Shown here piece by piece: positions 22,549 to 29,417 of a stretch of 35,304 nt of DNA. The DNA is taken from positions 1-35,304 of the IMG/VR virus record IMGVR_UViG_3300009128_000071; one strand, 5' to 3'. The DNA is from a virus. The notes beneath the pieces were generated by a model, which made no database searches, was not told where the DNA came from, and saw only the letters and a program-made list of their open reading frames with translations. How positions within the stretch are numbered: position 1 is the first letter of the stretch; every line of letters begins with the position of its first letter. The translations under genes and the position numbers were made by a program.

Positions 22549-24044
22549 CGACCTACGGACTGACCGCCACCGGCTTCGTCAGGAAGCGCCTCGAGGACAT
22601 CCTCGAGGACGTGAAGACGGAGCTCGAGAATTCAGGGTACTTCCCCACGTCGATCGACCTGGACCGCTTCCCCGTCCTCGAGACCTTCCTGGGCGCCTGC
22701 CTCCGACCGTGCGCCGACGCCTGGGAGCTCGCCGAGGACGTGCACAAGGCGTTCGACCCGGACGAGGCGACGGGCACGAGCCAGGACGGGTGCTGCGCGC
22801 TCGTGGGCGTGGCCAGGATCGCCGAGTCGTACTCGACCGCGACCGTGACCGCGACGGGGACGGTCGGCACGGTGATCGCGGCGGGAAAGACAGTCTCGCA
22901 CAACGTCACGGGCACCAGGTGGGACACCCTGGCGGAGGCGACGATCGGCGCCGGGGGGACGGTGGACATCTCCGTCCAGGCCCAGACCGCCGGGGTCGTG
23001 CCGGCGATCGCGGGAACGCTCACGGTGATCGAGACGCCCGTGGCCGGGTGGGACTCGGTGACGAACGCCGCCGACGCCACCGTGGGGCGCGCCGAGGAGA
23101 CCGACTCGGAGCTCCGCCTCCGCCGGGCGCAGTCCCTGCAGGTAATCGGGGCGGGGACCGTGGAGGCCATCAGGGCCCGCCTGAAGGCCGACGTGGAGGA
23201 CCTCACCGAGGCGCTGGTGATCGAGAACGACGGAGACGTGGACGACGGGGACGGGCGCCCGCCCCACTCCTTCGAGGCCGTGGTGGCCGGATCCGCGACG
23301 GCCCAGGACGTCGCCGACAAGATATGGGAGGTCAAGGGCGCGGGGATCAAGGCCCACGGAGACAACACCCAGGCCGTGACCGACTCCATGGGGTTCTCCC
23401 ACGACATGGAGTACTCCGACGCCACGGAGGTCGAGATCTGGATCCGCGTGGAGCTCGCCGTCGGCTCGGTGTTCACCGAGGGGACGACGCAGACGGACAC
23501 CGTGGAGGTCATCGACAACGCCGACGGCGATTACACCATCACGATCAACAGCGTGGACTTCACCTACGCGGCCGTCGGGAAGACGAAGGACGAGATCGCC
23601 ACGGAGCTCGTGAGCCTGATCCAGAACGGCGTCAACCCGGACTGGGTTCCGGTGAAGGCCTCCACGGTCGGGCCGCTGATCACCCTCGAGAGCGGCAAGG
23701 GCGCCGAGGACTTCCCCGGCTACGCCTACTCGGTGAGCGTGAACGACGCCGCGAAGCTCACCCTGACGAACACGCAGGCGGCCGCCGGGGACTGCAAGGT
23801 GATCATCGAGGCGATCGAGACGTTCGGCGCGACCGAGCAGACGATCGGGGAGGACGTGATCCTGTCCCGGTACTACATCCCCGTCAACGAGACCGACGAC
23901 GTGGAGGGGATCACGCTGAAGATGAACGAAGCCGCGGGGCCCGGCGGCCCGCCGCCCCCGCCGACGGGAACGAGCAACATCACGATCGCCGCCGACGAGG
24001 TGGCGAACATCACGCGGTATCAGATCTACTGCGTGATCCCGTGA
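22545..24044 (+). CDS. Baseplate J-like wedge protein
   Basis: 499 aa from GTG at 22545. GFVRKRLEDILEDVKTELE at the start, ESYSTATVTATGTVGTVIAAGKTVSHN, and VGRAEETDSELRLRRAQSLQVIGAGTVEAIRARL (the E.D..LR.R......G.GT...I...L motif) define the baseplate J family. Residues ~315-415 contain an inserted beta domain (DTVEVIDNADGDYTITINSVDFTYAA ... LITLESGKG) shared with the sheath and terminator proteins here. A Gly/Pro-rich linker precedes the last 25 residues. It forms the wedge with the gp25-like domain encoded just upstream. Confidence 0.85.
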   Translation: MTTYGLTATGFVRKRLEDILEDVKTELENSGYFPTSIDLDRFPVLETFLGACLRPCADAWELAEDVHKAFDPDEATGTSQDGCCALVGVARIAESYSTATVTATGTVGTVIAAGKTVSHNVTGTRWDTLAEATIGAGGTVDISVQAQTAGVVPAIAGTLTVIETPVAGWDSVTNAADATVGRAEETDSELRLRRAQSLQVIGAGTVEAIRARLKADVEDLTEALVIENDGDVDDGDGRPPHSFEAVVAGSATAQDVADKIWEVKGAGIKAHGDNTQAVTDSMGFSHDMEYSDATEVEIWIRVELAVGSVFTEGTTQTDTVEVIDNADGDYTITINSVDFTYAAVGKTKDEIATELVSLIQNGVNPDWVPVKASTVGPLITLESGKGAEDFPGYAYSVSVNDAAKLTLTNTQAAAGDCKVIIEAIETFGATEQTIGEDVILSRYYIPVNETDDVEGITLKMNEAAGPGGPPPPPTGTSNITIAADEVANITRYQIYCVIP

Positions 24045-24086
24045 GCGTTTTAAGACGGATCCGCACCCGGTTGGACAGGTAGAACG

Positions 24087-24677
24087 ATGACGACTCAGAT
24101 CACGGACCACCTCGAGCGCACCCTGGCGCTGAGGCTCGCCCAGTTCAAGGACGACAAGCCGAGGTACGCCGCGCTGCTGACCGCGATCGCGAACCAGTAC
24201 CAGGAGCTCGAGAACGCCCTGTGGCAGCTCCTCGCGGAGCGGTTCCTCTCCGTCGCCGTCGGGCTTCAGCTCGACCTGATCGGGCGCGTCGTGGGGCTCG
24301 AGCGCGACGGCCTGTGGACCGACGACCAGTACCGCGCCTACCTGGGCGCGCAGATAGCGAAGAACGTCAGCGAGGGGGACCCGGAGCGGCTGATCCAGGT
24401 CCTCCAGCTCCTGACCTCCTCGACGATCATCCGGACCATGGAGGTCTACCCCGGGTGGGTGGAGATGAACTACGACGGCGAGGTCCCGTTCTCGGGCGGG
24501 GACTCGACGCTGCTGACGTTCCTCGACGACACGGCCCTTGCGGGCGTGCGGGTCCGCCTGATAGAGTCCGACCCAGACGGCGCGGCGTTCTGCTTCGACG
24601 GCGGCGACGGGCTCGGCATGGGGGACTCGGGAGACGCCGGCGTGGGCGGCACGTTCTCGGCCGTCGTCGGGGAGTAG
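24087..24677 (+). CDS. Baseplate wedge/tail protein I-like (DUF2612 type)
   Basis: 196 aa. LLTAIANQYQELENALWQLLAERFLSVAVGLQLDLIGRVVGLERDG followed by DDQYRAYLGAQIAKNVSEGDPERLIQVLQLLT is the DUF2612/gpI-like pattern of simple contractile tails. The C-terminal AFCFDGGDGLGMGDSGDAGVGGTFSAVVG is the usual Gly-rich end. It follows baseplate J after 42 bases and links the wedge to the fibre encoded next. Confidence 0.8.
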   Translation: MTTQITDHLERTLALRLAQFKDDKPRYAALLTAIANQYQELENALWQLLAERFLSVAVGLQLDLIGRVVGLERDGLWTDDQYRAYLGAQIAKNVSEGDPERLIQVLQLLTSSTIIRTMEVYPGWVEMNYDGEVPFSGGDSTLLTFLDDTALAGVRVRLIESDPDGAAFCFDGGDGLGMGDSGDAGVGGTFSAVVGE

Positions 24678-24746
24678 TCGAAGAAGAGACGAGTCGTTCT
24701 CGATGTTCGTGAGCGCGCTACCAGCTTATTTCAGGAGAACAAGGAC

Positions 24747-25370
24747 ATGGCGAAACCGACGAGTTATCCCGAGTGGTGTTCCGACGAGGTGGGGATCGTG
24801 GAGCCCGGCGAGGCGAAGAAGGACCTCGGCTGGATCAGCGGCGAGAAGCCGCCGTTCCAGTACTTCAACTGGCTCCTGAACCTCATCTACAAGTGGGTCA
24901 AGTTCTTCGCCGAGGAGAAGATAGTCGCTCGCTACGGCAAGGATACGCCGCAGGTCGTCGCGACCGGATCCACGGACATCATCGACTTCGACACGAAGAT
25001 CCTAGACGACCCCGACGCCGACCGCGTGACGGTCGGCGCCAGCTGGAAGTTTACCGCCGACCGCGCGATGAAGCTCCGCGTCTCCGTGACGATCACCATC
25101 GACGTCGACGCCAACTGGACGGAGGGTGAAGTTGCCGAGATCCTGCTTTACAAGACCGAGCCAGGCCCGACCGTAACGCACGTGCTCCTCAACGGGTTCA
25201 TGTTCCCCGCGACGCCGGCGGGAAACGTCGGACTTTATCTTCAAGGATCGGCGATCATCGACCTCGCCTCCGGTGACTTCTTCGACGTACGATTCCTGCA
25301 AAACTCCGGCGCGAACCAGACGATTCGCGGCAACGACTATCGGGAGTACGTTGACGTCGAGGAGCTGTAG
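24747..25370 (+). CDS. Tail fibre-like protein with C-terminal jelly-roll domain
   Basis: 207 aa with CAGGAG before the ATG. The N-terminal KPTSYPEWCSDEVGIVEPGEAKKDLGWISGEKPPFQYFNWLLNLIYKWV is a common baseplate-binding start of phage fibres (W..G..PP.Q.FNWL.N...W). Residues ~65-207 are beta-rich, with a C1q/TNF-like jelly-roll order of strands. It is short for a fibre and lacks a collagen-like or long helical shaft. The Kelch propeller may share receptor binding with it. Confidence 0.7.
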   Translation: MAKPTSYPEWCSDEVGIVEPGEAKKDLGWISGEKPPFQYFNWLLNLIYKWVKFFAEEKIVARYGKDTPQVVATGSTDIIDFDTKILDDPDADRVTVGASWKFTADRAMKLRVSVTITIDVDANWTEGEVAEILLYKTEPGPTVTHVLLNGFMFPATPAGNVGLYLQGSAIIDLASGDFFDVRFLQNSGANQTIRGNDYREYVDVEEL

Positions 25371-25814
25371 ATGGCCGAGCTCACCATCTCCGACATCCAG
25401 TCTCTTCTCCAGCCCCTGACGGACCGCATGGAGTCCGTCGAGAAGATCCTCGGCTGCGTGGACCGGAAGGTCTCGGCCCAGACGCAGAAGCTGACCGACC
25501 AGATCGAGCACTGCAACGACCACTTCGACCGGCTCGACGCCACGGCCGAGGCGACCACGACCGACATCAGCCGGCTCGAGGTCCTGATGGCGCGGTTCGA
25601 CGAGATCCGAACCGCCGAGGAGGCCGCCGAGGAAGCGCCCGTCGCCGACCGCCCGGACCTCCACGCGCGCGTCTCCGGCGAGGACCCTCCGCGCCGGCTC
25701 ACGCCCAAGGGCATAGCGATCATCATCGTCGCCGCCGGGCTCGCCGTCGCCCTCATCCTCGCGGCGAACGCCGCCCCGGACGGCTTCTTCGAGGCCGTCC
25801 TCCAGGCCATCTGA
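25371..25814 (+). CDS. Coiled-coil protein with C-terminal membrane segment (holin- or anchor-like)
   Basis: 147 aa, starting directly after the fibre stop. Residues 5-85 form a heptad-rich coiled coil (IQSLLQPLTDRMESVEKIL ... LTDQIEHCNDHFDRLDA). After an acidic/Pro linker, residues ~112-135 (GIAIIIVAAGLAVALILAANA) are one hydrophobic transmembrane segment, with a short C-terminal tail. Single-span proteins at the end of tail clusters may be holins, spanin-like parts or superinfection proteins. No lysin gene is adjacent, so the role is open. Confidence 0.65.
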   Translation: MAELTISDIQSLLQPLTDRMESVEKILGCVDRKVSAQTQKLTDQIEHCNDHFDRLDATAEATTTDISRLEVLMARFDEIRTAEEAAEEAPVADRPDLHARVSGEDPPRRLTPKGIAIIIVAAGLAVALILAANAAPDGFFEAVLQAI

Positions 25815-25827
25815 GAATTCCCCGCAG

Positions 25828-25855
25828 CCCCCCCTTCCAGGAAGCAGGGGGGGGG
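25828..25855 (+). terminator. Possible late-cluster terminator hairpin (C7/G9 stem)
   Basis: Seven C (25828-25834) and nine G (25847-25855) flank TTCCAGGAAGCA, giving a very stable stem directly after the last tail gene. No T-run follows at once; an A7T5 tract (25879-25890) lies 24 bases on. It marks the boundary between the structural cluster and the control region. A U-tract-free terminator is the likeliest reading. Confidence 0.45.
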
Positions 25856-25920
25856 CACGCCCGCGCTCCTACTACTCCAAAAAAATTTTTCTACCGACAG
25901 CTGTTTACTCCTCCGGGGGT

Positions 25921-25950
25921 ATGGACAAAATAGGACATAATAGGATATAG
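25921..25950 (+). repeat. Three tandem decamers (TAGGAyATAA type) in the control region
   Basis: ATGGACAAAA, TAGGACATAA and TAGGATATAG follow each other with an exact 10-base period, close to one helix turn. They are AT-rich islands in GC-rich DNA downstream of an A7T5 tract. This arrangement suits a protein-binding array or a promoter (TGGACA at 25922 with a GATATAG -10-like stretch 17 bases on). A helix-turn-helix gene follows at 26327. Confidence 0.5.
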
Positions 25951-25955
25951 GAGAG

Positions 25956-25994
25956 TCCAGCGCGCACGACGCGCGCGGCGCGCGGCGCGCTGGA
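25956..25994 (+). promoter_or_regulatory. 5' leader hairpin that reaches the ribosome-binding site
   Basis: TCCAGCGCGC (25956-25965) pairs perfectly with GCGCGCTGGA (25985-25994), and the CG-rich loop can pair further. The right arm ends inside the GGAGG (25992-25996) that serves the ATG at 26004, so folding would hide part of the SD. This is a plausible translational switch. Confidence 0.5.
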
Positions 25995-26003
25995 GGCCGA
26001 CCG

Positions 26004-26312
26004 ATGACGCTCAGAAGAGGCGACGTGATCGAGACGAACTACGGGACGGGCCCGTACGTGGTGGAGGAGGTGGTCCGGGGCTGCACCTGTCCGAGCTACC
26101 TCGAGGAGATCAACTGCGACGGCGGGCCCGCCCCGTCGCCCGAGCACGTTCACCTGGTACTCCGCCTCGAGTCGCCTCCGGACGGAAGGATGAACGGACC
26201 GTTTTACCTGAACGGCTACGACGAGGAGACGCTGGAGAGCGTGTGGAGCGACGACCGGATCGTCCGGCTCGACCGCCACGCGGTCGGCGTTCAGCTCGGG
26301 CTGTTCGGATGA
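26004..26312 (+). CDS. Small hypothetical protein ending in a clamp-binding-like QLGLF motif
   Basis: 102 aa with GGAGG seven bases before the ATG. The N-terminal half (LRRGDVIETNYGTGPYVVEEVVRGC) reads like a small beta-barrel found in many phage early proteins, with CTCPSYLEEINC as a Cys pair. The last residues VQLGLFG contain QLGLF, which fits the consensus QL(S/D)LF that binds the bacterial DNA sliding clamp. It opens the early gene cluster. The clamp link is inference from the motif. It overlaps the next possible ATG by ATGA. Confidence 0.65.
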   Translation: MTLRRGDVIETNYGTGPYVVEEVVRGCTCPSYLEEINCDGGPAPSPEHVHLVLRLESPPDGRMNGPFYLNGYDEETLESVWSDDRIVRLDRHAVGVQLGLFG

Positions 26313-26326
26313 GAGGAGGTGATAGA

Positions 26327-26590
26327 GTGGACAGGAACCAGGGAGAGGAGGCGCGGCTGAAGCTGACGAGGGGCGTGATCCAGGAGGCCCTCGCCGAGTA
26401 CCCGGACCCGCTCGACGTCGCCCAGGCCGCGACGATCGCGAACTACAAGCCGAAGACGATCCGGCGGCTGGTGAGCGAGGGCGTGATAGAGGCCATCCGG
26501 CCGGGGACGGCGGGAGGTCAGAGGCCTCCGATCCGGATCTCGCACGCCGCCCTCCTGGCCTGGCTCTTCCCCGACGAGCCGGAGGCCTAA
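26327..26590 (+). CDS. Helix-turn-helix DNA-binding protein (excisionase/HTH_17-like)
   Basis: 87 aa from GTG at 26327, which has a perfect AGGAGGT (26314-26320) at ideal spacing; the earlier ATG at 26309 overlaps the previous stop but has no SD. LDVAQAATIANYKPKTIRRLVSEGVIEAIRPGTAGGQRPPIRISHAALLAWL is a winged HTH of the excisionase/MerR-like type, with the recognition helix at KPKTIRRLV and the wing at RPGTAGGQRPP. It sits just after the decamer array and may be its binder. Excisionase action is unlikely because no integrase is seen. Confidence 0.75.
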   Translation: MDRNQGEEARLKLTRGVIQEALAEYPDPLDVAQAATIANYKPKTIRRLVSEGVIEAIRPGTAGGQRPPIRISHAALLAWLFPDEPEA

Positions 26591-26597
26591 AAACCGA

Positions 26598-26620
26598 CGC
26601 CCCGCCGAGGTGGCGGGGCG
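26598..26620 (+). other. GC hairpin after the HTH gene
   Basis: CGCCCCGCC (26598-26606), loop GAGGT, GGCGGGGCG (26612-26620): a perfect 9-bp stem eight bases after the HTH stop. CCTGAAACG follows, so no U-tract. It may be an attenuator or processing site between the regulator and the recombination genes. Confidence 0.55.
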
Positions 26621-26651
26621 CCTGAAACGAAGCGAAAGGAGACCGAGCAAG

Positions 26652-26771
26652 ATGGCGAGAACATCCCCACGGTCGGGCCTACCCATAGCACGACCACCCG
26701 CGCCGAGTCAAGGCGTCCCTCCCGCGAACGACCGACTAACGAATGACGAAGACGAAAGGAGACTCCGATGA
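26652..26771 (+). CDS. Possible 39-residue Arg/Pro-rich leader peptide
   Basis: ATG at 26652 follows AAGGAG (26636-26641) by 10 bases, and the TGA (26769-26771) overlaps the ATG of the ATPase gene (ATGA). The peptide (MARTSPRSGLPIARPP ... DEDERRLR) has no recognised domain. SD plus stop/start coupling argue for translation; the odd composition argues against a folded product. It may simply couple translation to the ATPase gene. Confidence 0.4.
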   Translation: MARTSPRSGLPIARPPAPSQGVPPANDRLTNDEDERRLR

Positions 26772-28309
26772 AAGAAGAGAAGAGCGACCGGCTCGTGGTG
26801 AGCGAGCTGCACGTGGAGAACTTCCGCAACATCCACCTCCTGCAGGTGTTCCCGCGCGAGGGGACGAACTGCATCGAGGTCAGCGGGTTCAACACGGACG
26901 GGAAGACGAGCGCGTGCGCCGCGATCTTCGCGGCGACCGCCGGGGCCGGTGGAAGGCCGGTCAAGCCCCTGCGCGACGGCGCCAGGAAGGGGAAAGTCAA
27001 GGTCGGCCTGGCGCAGAAGAAGACCATGACCATCAACGACCTGGTCGTCGAGTGGACGTTCACGTCGAATTCGGACAGCCTCCGGGTGTGGGGCAAGCCG
27101 GACTACGCGATCGACGCCGAGGCCGTGGACGGCGAGCCCGACGAGGAGACCGGGCTGGTGAGGCTCAAGAGCCCGCAGGCCGTGCTCGACCGGCTCCAGC
27201 AGCTCCTCAACGGCGGGTCCAAGGGGGAGCAGCTCGACCGGTACGCGAGGGACCCCATGGAGCTCGCGCGCGAGAGCAAGTACAACCCCAAGAAGGTCCG
27301 GGACCTGCTGCTCAAGATCGCCCCGATCGGGATCGACCTGGACGCGATCGACGCCGAGCGCGAGGAGGAGTATGAGGCGCGCAAGAAGATCGGGCAGCGC
27401 AAGCGGGAGCTCGAGGGGCAGGTGGCCGGGCTGCCGAAGCCGGGCGAGTACGTCGAGGAGCCGGACACGAAGGGACTCCTCGCGCGCAAGGAGGAGCTCG
27501 GCGCCGTGATCCGGATCGAGGAGGACGCCGACCGCGCCGCGCTCGACGCCCAGTCGGCCGTCGACGAGTGCAAGAGCGACCTGACGAACAAGGAGGACGA
27601 GGTCAAGGCCGCCGAGCTCGAGATCCGCAGGATCACGAAGCTCCTGGAGACGGCCCAGGCGGCGCTGGTCAAGCATCGCAGCGCCGTCGTCGACATCAAG
27701 AAGGCCGGGAAGGAGGCCGTGCTCGAGCGGGACAAAGCGACCGATCGGCTCAGGGGCGCCACCGAGAAGGCCCTGGAGGCCCGGGCCGAGCTGAAGACCG
27801 TCGACGCGGACCTGGCCGCCGCGGCCGAGACGAGCAAGAAGGCCGCCGACTCCGAGCTCGCCAGGAGGAGGCGCAAGGAGCTCAAGGAGGCGGCGCGGTC
27901 GTACACGGACCACACCCGCCGGATCGAGGAGCTCGACGCGAGGAAGGAGGACGGGCTGGCGCGGGCCGAGCTCCCGATGCCGGGCATGTCGTTCGACGAC
28001 GAGCACGGCGTGACCCTGAACGGGAGGCCCCTGTGGGACTGCAGCGCGATGGAGCGGATCCTCGCCGGCGTGACCACGCTGGTGGCGGCCAACCCGGCGT
28101 TCGGCGTGTTCAAGATCGAGGACGGCTCCCTCCTGGACTCCCGGACGCGCGCCCAGCTCGACGAGCTCTGCGGGGACAGGGTGCTCCAGGCGTGGGTGGA
28201 GCTGGTGGACGAGAGCGGGAAGATCGGGATCGTCATGCACGAGGGCTCCGTGGTGCACGACGAGCACGGGCTCACGGCGGATCCGGAGGAGGCTGACGGT
28301 GATGAATGA
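26768..28309 (+). CDS. SMC/RecF-like coiled-coil AAA ATPase
   Basis: 513 aa. ELHVENFRNI followed by GFNTDGKTS (Walker A, residues 40-48) is the RecF/SbcC-type N-terminus. Residues ~175-385 form a long charged coiled coil. The C-terminal part (VTLNGRPLWDCSAMERI ... FGVFKIEDGSLLDSRTRAQLDEL ... LQAWVELVDESGKIGIVMHEGSVV) corresponds to a phage ATPase group with a D-loop-like LLD and an acidic Walker B replacement; a canonical ABC LSGG signature is not visible. These proteins usually accompany phage recombination or replication genes. It overlaps the next gene by 11 bases. Confidence 0.75.
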   Translation: MKEEKSDRLVVSELHVENFRNIHLLQVFPREGTNCIEVSGFNTDGKTSACAAIFAATAGAGGRPVKPLRDGARKGKVKVGLAQKKTMTINDLVVEWTFTSNSDSLRVWGKPDYAIDAEAVDGEPDEETGLVRLKSPQAVLDRLQQLLNGGSKGEQLDRYARDPMELARESKYNPKKVRDLLLKIAPIGIDLDAIDAEREEEYEARKKIGQRKRELEGQVAGLPKPGEYVEEPDTKGLLARKEELGAVIRIEEDADRAALDAQSAVDECKSDLTNKEDEVKAAELEIRRITKLLETAQAALVKHRSAVVDIKKAGKEAVLERDKATDRLRGATEKALEARAELKTVDADLAAAAETSKKAADSELARRRRKELKEAARSYTDHTRRIEELDARKEDGLARAELPMPGMSFDDEHGVTLNGRPLWDCSAMERILAGVTTLVAANPAFGVFKIEDGSLLDSRTRAQLDELCGDRVLQAWVELVDESGKIGIVMHEGSVVHDEHGLTADPEEADGDE

Positions 28310-28649
28310 CCGGAGCAAGGATGCCGCCGCCGGGCCGGTCTCGGCGGCAGGAGAGAAGCTCGAGCAGGAGTGGCCAGCGCTCTCGGCAACGGAGGTGATG
28401 AACAGGCTGACCGCCCTCGAGGGGAACCTGAACAAGCTCCTGCAGCAGGTGACCGCCCAGGACGAGGAGCGCGCGGAGGTCCGGGTCCGGCTCGTCAAGG
28501 TCGAGCAGGGGGCCCTGAGCACCGCGGCCCGCATCGACAAGCTCGAGGGCGAAGTGAAGCGGATCCGGCGTGAGTACGCACTCCTCACGGACGTTACTAA
28601 CACTGGTACGACAAGGAGGCTTGGGCGGACTTCCAGCGCGCGGCGCTGA
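28299..28649 (+). CDS. Coiled-coil protein, possibly frameshifted near its end
   Basis: 116 aa from GTG 28299 or ATG 28302, with AGGAGG at 28287-28292. Residues 30-95 form a heptad coil (VMNRLTALEGNLNKLLQQVTAQDEERAEVRVRLVKVEQ ... IDKLEGEVKRI). After LLTDVTNTG the frame becomes Arg/Thr/Ser-rich, while the other frame from 28601 reads HWYDKEAWADFQRAALMALQ to a stop at 28692 and looks like a natural C-terminus without a start. This suggests an indel or recoding around 28596-28604. Role unknown; probably a partner of the ATPase. Confidence 0.55.
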   Translation: MMNDRSKDAAAGPVSAAGEKLEQEWPALSATEVMNRLTALEGNLNKLLQQVTAQDEERAEVRVRLVKVEQGALSTAARIDKLEGEVKRIRREYALLTDVTNTGTTRRLGRTSSARR

Positions 28650-28746
28650 TGGCGCTCCAGGACCACCTCCAGAGGCCTGGGGACGACTTTTAGGAAACAG
28701 GTAATAGAAACAGCGAGACTAACACTAACGACGAAGGGAGACCGAC

Positions 28747-29187
28747 ATGACGACGAAGAAGCAGATCGACGCCTGGATGGCGGAGTTCCTCGACATGGTC
28801 GAGGAGAAGCGGGAGCTCGAGGCGAAGCTCCGCAAGGTGAAGGACCGGATCGCGGAGCTGGGCGGGGAGGACGGGGACCTCACCAACCACTTCGTCCGGG
28901 AGGGCATCCAGAACATGACGCTCACGCGCGGCCGCACGATCTACGTGAACCGCCTGGTCGTGGCCAGCGTGAAGGTCGAGCGCCCGGAGGCGTGCAAGCT
29001 GATCATGCAGTTCGGGCCGCTCAAGCACCTGGTGAGGTACGACTACCACAAGGGGTCGCTCGACGCGGCGATCAGGGAGATGGACGAGGCCGACCAGGAG
29101 CTCCCCGACGCCTGGGCCGAAAAGATCGGGCTGTACACCAAGACCACCCTGAAGTCCCGGAAGGCCGGGAAGAGCCGCCGGCGATGA
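28747..29187 (+). CDS. Conserved-type phage early protein with N-terminal coiled coil
   Basis: 146 aa with AAGGGAG before the ATG. Residues 1-45 form a coil (FLDMVEEKRELEAKLRKVKDRIAELGG). It is followed by IQNMTLTRGRTIYVNRLVVASV, a beta-rich segment resembling phage proteins with a GRTVYL...LWA pattern found near SbcC-like ATPases, and a helical end with a Lys/Arg tail. No enzyme motif is seen. It overlaps the next gene by ATGA. Confidence 0.65.
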   Translation: MTTKKQIDAWMAEFLDMVEEKRELEAKLRKVKDRIAELGGEDGDLTNHFVREGIQNMTLTRGRTIYVNRLVVASVKVERPEACKLIMQFGPLKHLVRYDYHKGSLDAAIREMDEADQELPDAWAEKIGLYTKTTLKSRKAGKSRRR

Positions 29188-29417
29188 CGGCCGCGGCCCC
29201 GATGCAGTGGGAGAGCTGGCGCTGGCTGTCGCTCTCGGAGGTCCTCGCCCGGCTCGGGCTCGAGTGGGAGTACGCGCCGAGCCGCCTGGTCTCGGTGGTG
29301 AGGCGCGCGGGCGAGCCGGAGATGCTGTTCGCCGGGAGCGCCCTCGACATCTGGCGCTGGCTCGAGGAGACCGGCAGGATCGAGCCGAGGCCGACCAGAA
29401 AGGAGGTGATCGCCTGA
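29184..29417 (+). CDS. Small hypothetical protein before the SNF2 helicase
   Basis: 77 aa from the ATG at 29184 (ATGA overlap) to a TGA that overlaps the helicase ATG. It is Trp-rich (WESWRWLSLSEVLARLGLEWEY, DIWRWLEETG). Its own last codons carry AAGGAGGTGAT, the SD of the helicase, so the two genes are coupled. The LSLSEVLARLG helix could be an HTH-like fold, but that is not firm. Confidence 0.6.
   Translation: MTAAAPMQWESWRWLSLSEVLARLGLEWEYAPSRLVSVVRRAGEPEMLFAGSALDIWRWLEETGRIEPRPTRKEVIA

Noticed and set aside
22523-24082. 519-codon plus-strand frame overlapping baseplate J
   Set aside because: Arg/Gly/Asp-rich product in the wrong frame; the J-family frame at 22545 has clear motifs.
26708-28666. 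652-codon minus-strand frame across the ATPase
   Set aside because: Product is Leu/Val/Arg-rich without recognisable domains and lies wholly antisense to a gene with Walker A and a coiled coil.
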